Below, in pieces: positions 5,391 through 6,544 of a DNA stretch of 6,544 nucleotides. Below the pieces are notes generated by a model, which had not been told where the DNA came from, did not search any database, and worked only from the letters and a program-made list of their open reading frames with translations. Each line of letters opens with the position of its first letter. Position 1 is the stretch's first letter. Both the position numbers and the translations under genes were made by a program. Source of the stretch: Pseudomonadota bacterium (GTDB taxonomy: Bacteria; Pseudomonadota; Alphaproteobacteria; Rhizobiales; Kaistiaceae); the NCBI GenBank assembly GCA_023391905.1, contig JAEWAD010000009.1, forward strand, positions 1-6,544, written 5' to 3'.

Positions 5391-6032
5391 ATGACATCCA
5401 CGATCACGCCCTTCGCCGCGCTCCTCGCCATCCTGGGAGCGCTGCTGATCGGCGCGATCAGCCCCGGCCCCAGCTTCGTCTTCGTCGTCCGCACTGCCGT
5501 GGCGCAATCGCGCGCCGAGGGCATCGCCTCGGCGTTCGGCATGGGCGTCGGCGCCATGATCTTCGGCCTGCTCGCGCTGCTCGGCCTGCGCACGCTGATG
5601 ACCGAGGCCGCCGGCCTCTACATGGTCCTGAAGATCGTCGGCGGGCTCTACCTGGTCTATCTCGCGATCCGGATCTGGCGCGGCGCCAGGGAGCCGATCT
5701 CGGTCGCGCAGGGCGGCGCGACCGGCGCCTCCAGCCTTGGACGCGCCTTCGGCATGGCGCTCGCCACCCAGATCAGCAATCCCAAGATCATCGCGGTGTT
5801 CGGCGCCGTTTTCGCCGCGTTGTTGCCCGCGACCCGCCCGCTCTGGCTCGACCTGGCGCTGCCGGCGCTGATCTTCGTGCAGGAGACGGCCTGGTACGCG
5901 CTGGTGGCGCTCGCCTTCTCGGCGACGCGTCCCCGCGCCCTCTATCTCGGCGCCAAGACCTGGCTCGACCGTACGGCCGGCGCCGTGATCGGCGCGCTCG
6001 GTATCCGCCTCATCCTCGAAGCGCGCGGATGA
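5391..6032 (+). CDS. LysE family translocator (amino-acid or metabolite exporter)
   Basis: This is an inner-membrane exporter of 213 residues, the usual length for the LysE/RhtB group, which exports amino acids and related small molecules. Hydrophobic segments lie at about 8-32, 43-66, 75-95, 117-145, 151-175 and 194-209. Family marks include SPGPSFVFVV (24-33) with the conserved SPGP, the glycine-rich GMGVGAMIFG stretch (50-59), LKIVGGLYLVYLA (80-92) and ISNPK (128-132). The ATG at 5391 is chosen over the in-frame ATG at 5310. GAGG lies six bases before it, and the protein then starts at the normal LysE position directly before the first membrane segment. The substrate cannot be inferred. 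Its stop codon overlaps the start of the next gene (ATGA), which implies co-transcription and translational coupling. Confidence 0.93.
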   Translation: MTSTITPFAALLAILGALLIGAISPGPSFVFVVRTAVAQSRAEGIASAFGMGVGAMIFGLLALLGLRTLMTEAAGLYMVLKIVGGLYLVYLAIRIWRGAREPISVAQGGATGASSLGRAFGMALATQISNPKIIAVFGAVFAALLPATRPLWLDLALPALIFVQETAWYALVALAFSATRPRALYLGAKTWLDRTAGAVIGALGIRLILEARG

Positions 6033-6544
6033 CAAGGGCGCCGGAGATCCTCACCCGGCGCGCCCTGAACCGGGCCCTGCTGGCCCGCCAATTGCTGCTC
6101 GAACGCGCGGCGATCGGCCCGGCCGACGCCGTCGAGCGCCTGCTCGGGCTGCAGTCGCAGATCCCCGACAATCCCTATGTCGCGCTGTGGTCGCGGCTGG
6201 ACGGCTTCGACCCGCACGCGCTCTCGGCGCTGACCGAGCAGCGCACGCTCGTCCGGATCGCGCTGATGCGCGGCACGCTGCATCTCGTCAGCGTGCCGGA
6301 CGCGGTAGCGCTGCGGCCGGTGATGCAGAAGGTGTTCGAGCGCAACATGACGGCGGGCAGCGTCTACGGGAAGGCGTTGGCCAACATCGACATGGACGCA
6401 CTGGTGCAAGCCGGACGACAGGCGGTCGAGGAAAAGCCGCTATCCAACAAGGCGTTGGAGGCGATCCTTGAACCCATGTTTCCGGATCGCGACGGCCATG
6501 CCCTGTCGCAGGCGGTGCGCGCCCTGCTGCCGCTCGTCCAGGTG
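6029..6544 (+). CDS. Winged-helix HTH_42 protein (AlkZ/YcaQ-like), C-terminus cut off by the window edge
   Basis: The visible 172 residues match the start of HTH_42 (PF06224) proteins. The blocks are LTRRALNRALLARQLLLER (8-26), AVERLLGLQSQIPDNPYVALWSRL (34-57) and TLVRIALMRGTLHLVSVPDAVALRP (73-97). The family has tandem winged-helix domains and includes AlkZ, which removes bulky alkyl adducts from DNA and guards a toxin producer, and the E. coli crosslink glycosylase YcaQ. The QxQ pair in LQSQ (Q42, Q44) sits where the AlkZ catalytic glutamines lie, so a DNA glycosylase role is plausible, though most members are untested. Typical length is about 350-400 residues, so about half is missing. The ATG at 6029 overlaps the LysE stop (ATGA). 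There is no strong ribosome site, as expected for coupled translation. Confidence 0.88.
   Translation, partial: MTRAPEILTRRALNRALLARQLLLERAAIGPADAVERLLGLQSQIPDNPYVALWSRLDGFDPHALSALTEQRTLVRIALMRGTLHLVSVPDAVALRPVMQKVFERNMTAGSVYGKALANIDMDALVQAGRQAVEEKPLSNKALEAILEPMFPDRDGHALSQAVRALLPLVQV

Noticed and set aside
5349..6035. A 228-codon minus-strand frame opposite the LysE gene
   Set aside because: Its product is dominated by Glu, Arg, Asp and Ala with no motif. The plus-strand frame encodes a full set of LysE membrane segments and motifs.

Overview
The window is a GC-rich chromosomal segment of a Gram-negative bacterium. Its high GC, codon use biased to G/C at third positions, few TTA/CTA/TCA codons, and gene families (CUT2-type sugar ABC transporter, LysE-family exporter, LOG-family protein, APH(6)-like kinase) suggest an alphaproteobacterium, probably of the Hyphomicrobiales (Rhizobiales). 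This is inferred from style and content; no rRNA or other marker gene is present. I see no mobile element, tRNA, rRNA or CRISPR array.

Layout. (1) Positions 1-2429, minus strand: the front of a sugar-uptake operon, with a periplasmic binding protein (2429-1470), a 219-base spacer containing several potential hairpins, and then a double-domain sugar ABC ATPase (1250 to beyond the left edge). The permease is presumably further left. (2) Positions 2430-2724: a 295-base divergent control region holding a perfect 7-5-7 palindrome, the best operator candidate. (3) Positions 2725-3552, plus strand: a DUF3626-family protein of unknown function. (4) Positions 4384-3575, minus strand, convergent with the last gene: an APH(6)/hydroxyurea-type antibiotic kinase homologue. 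(5) Positions 4488-5267, plus strand, divergent from the kinase: a LOG/TIGR00730-type nucleotide phosphoribohydrolase. (6) Positions 5391-6032 and 6029 to beyond the right edge, plus strand: a LysE-family exporter whose stop overlaps, as ATGA, the start of a winged-helix HTH_42 (AlkZ/YcaQ-like) protein.

How the genes work together. The binding protein captures a sugar in the periplasm and the ATPase drives its import. The long structured spacer between the two genes suggests that the binding protein is made in excess over the ATPase. The remaining genes look like independent small transcription units. The exception is the LysE/HTH_42 pair, which is probably co-transcribed and translationally coupled. 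I do not see a convincing new multi-gene system. The items most worth a second look are the operator palindrome, the structured spacer, the uncharacterised DUF3626 protein and the coupled exporter/AlkZ-like pair.
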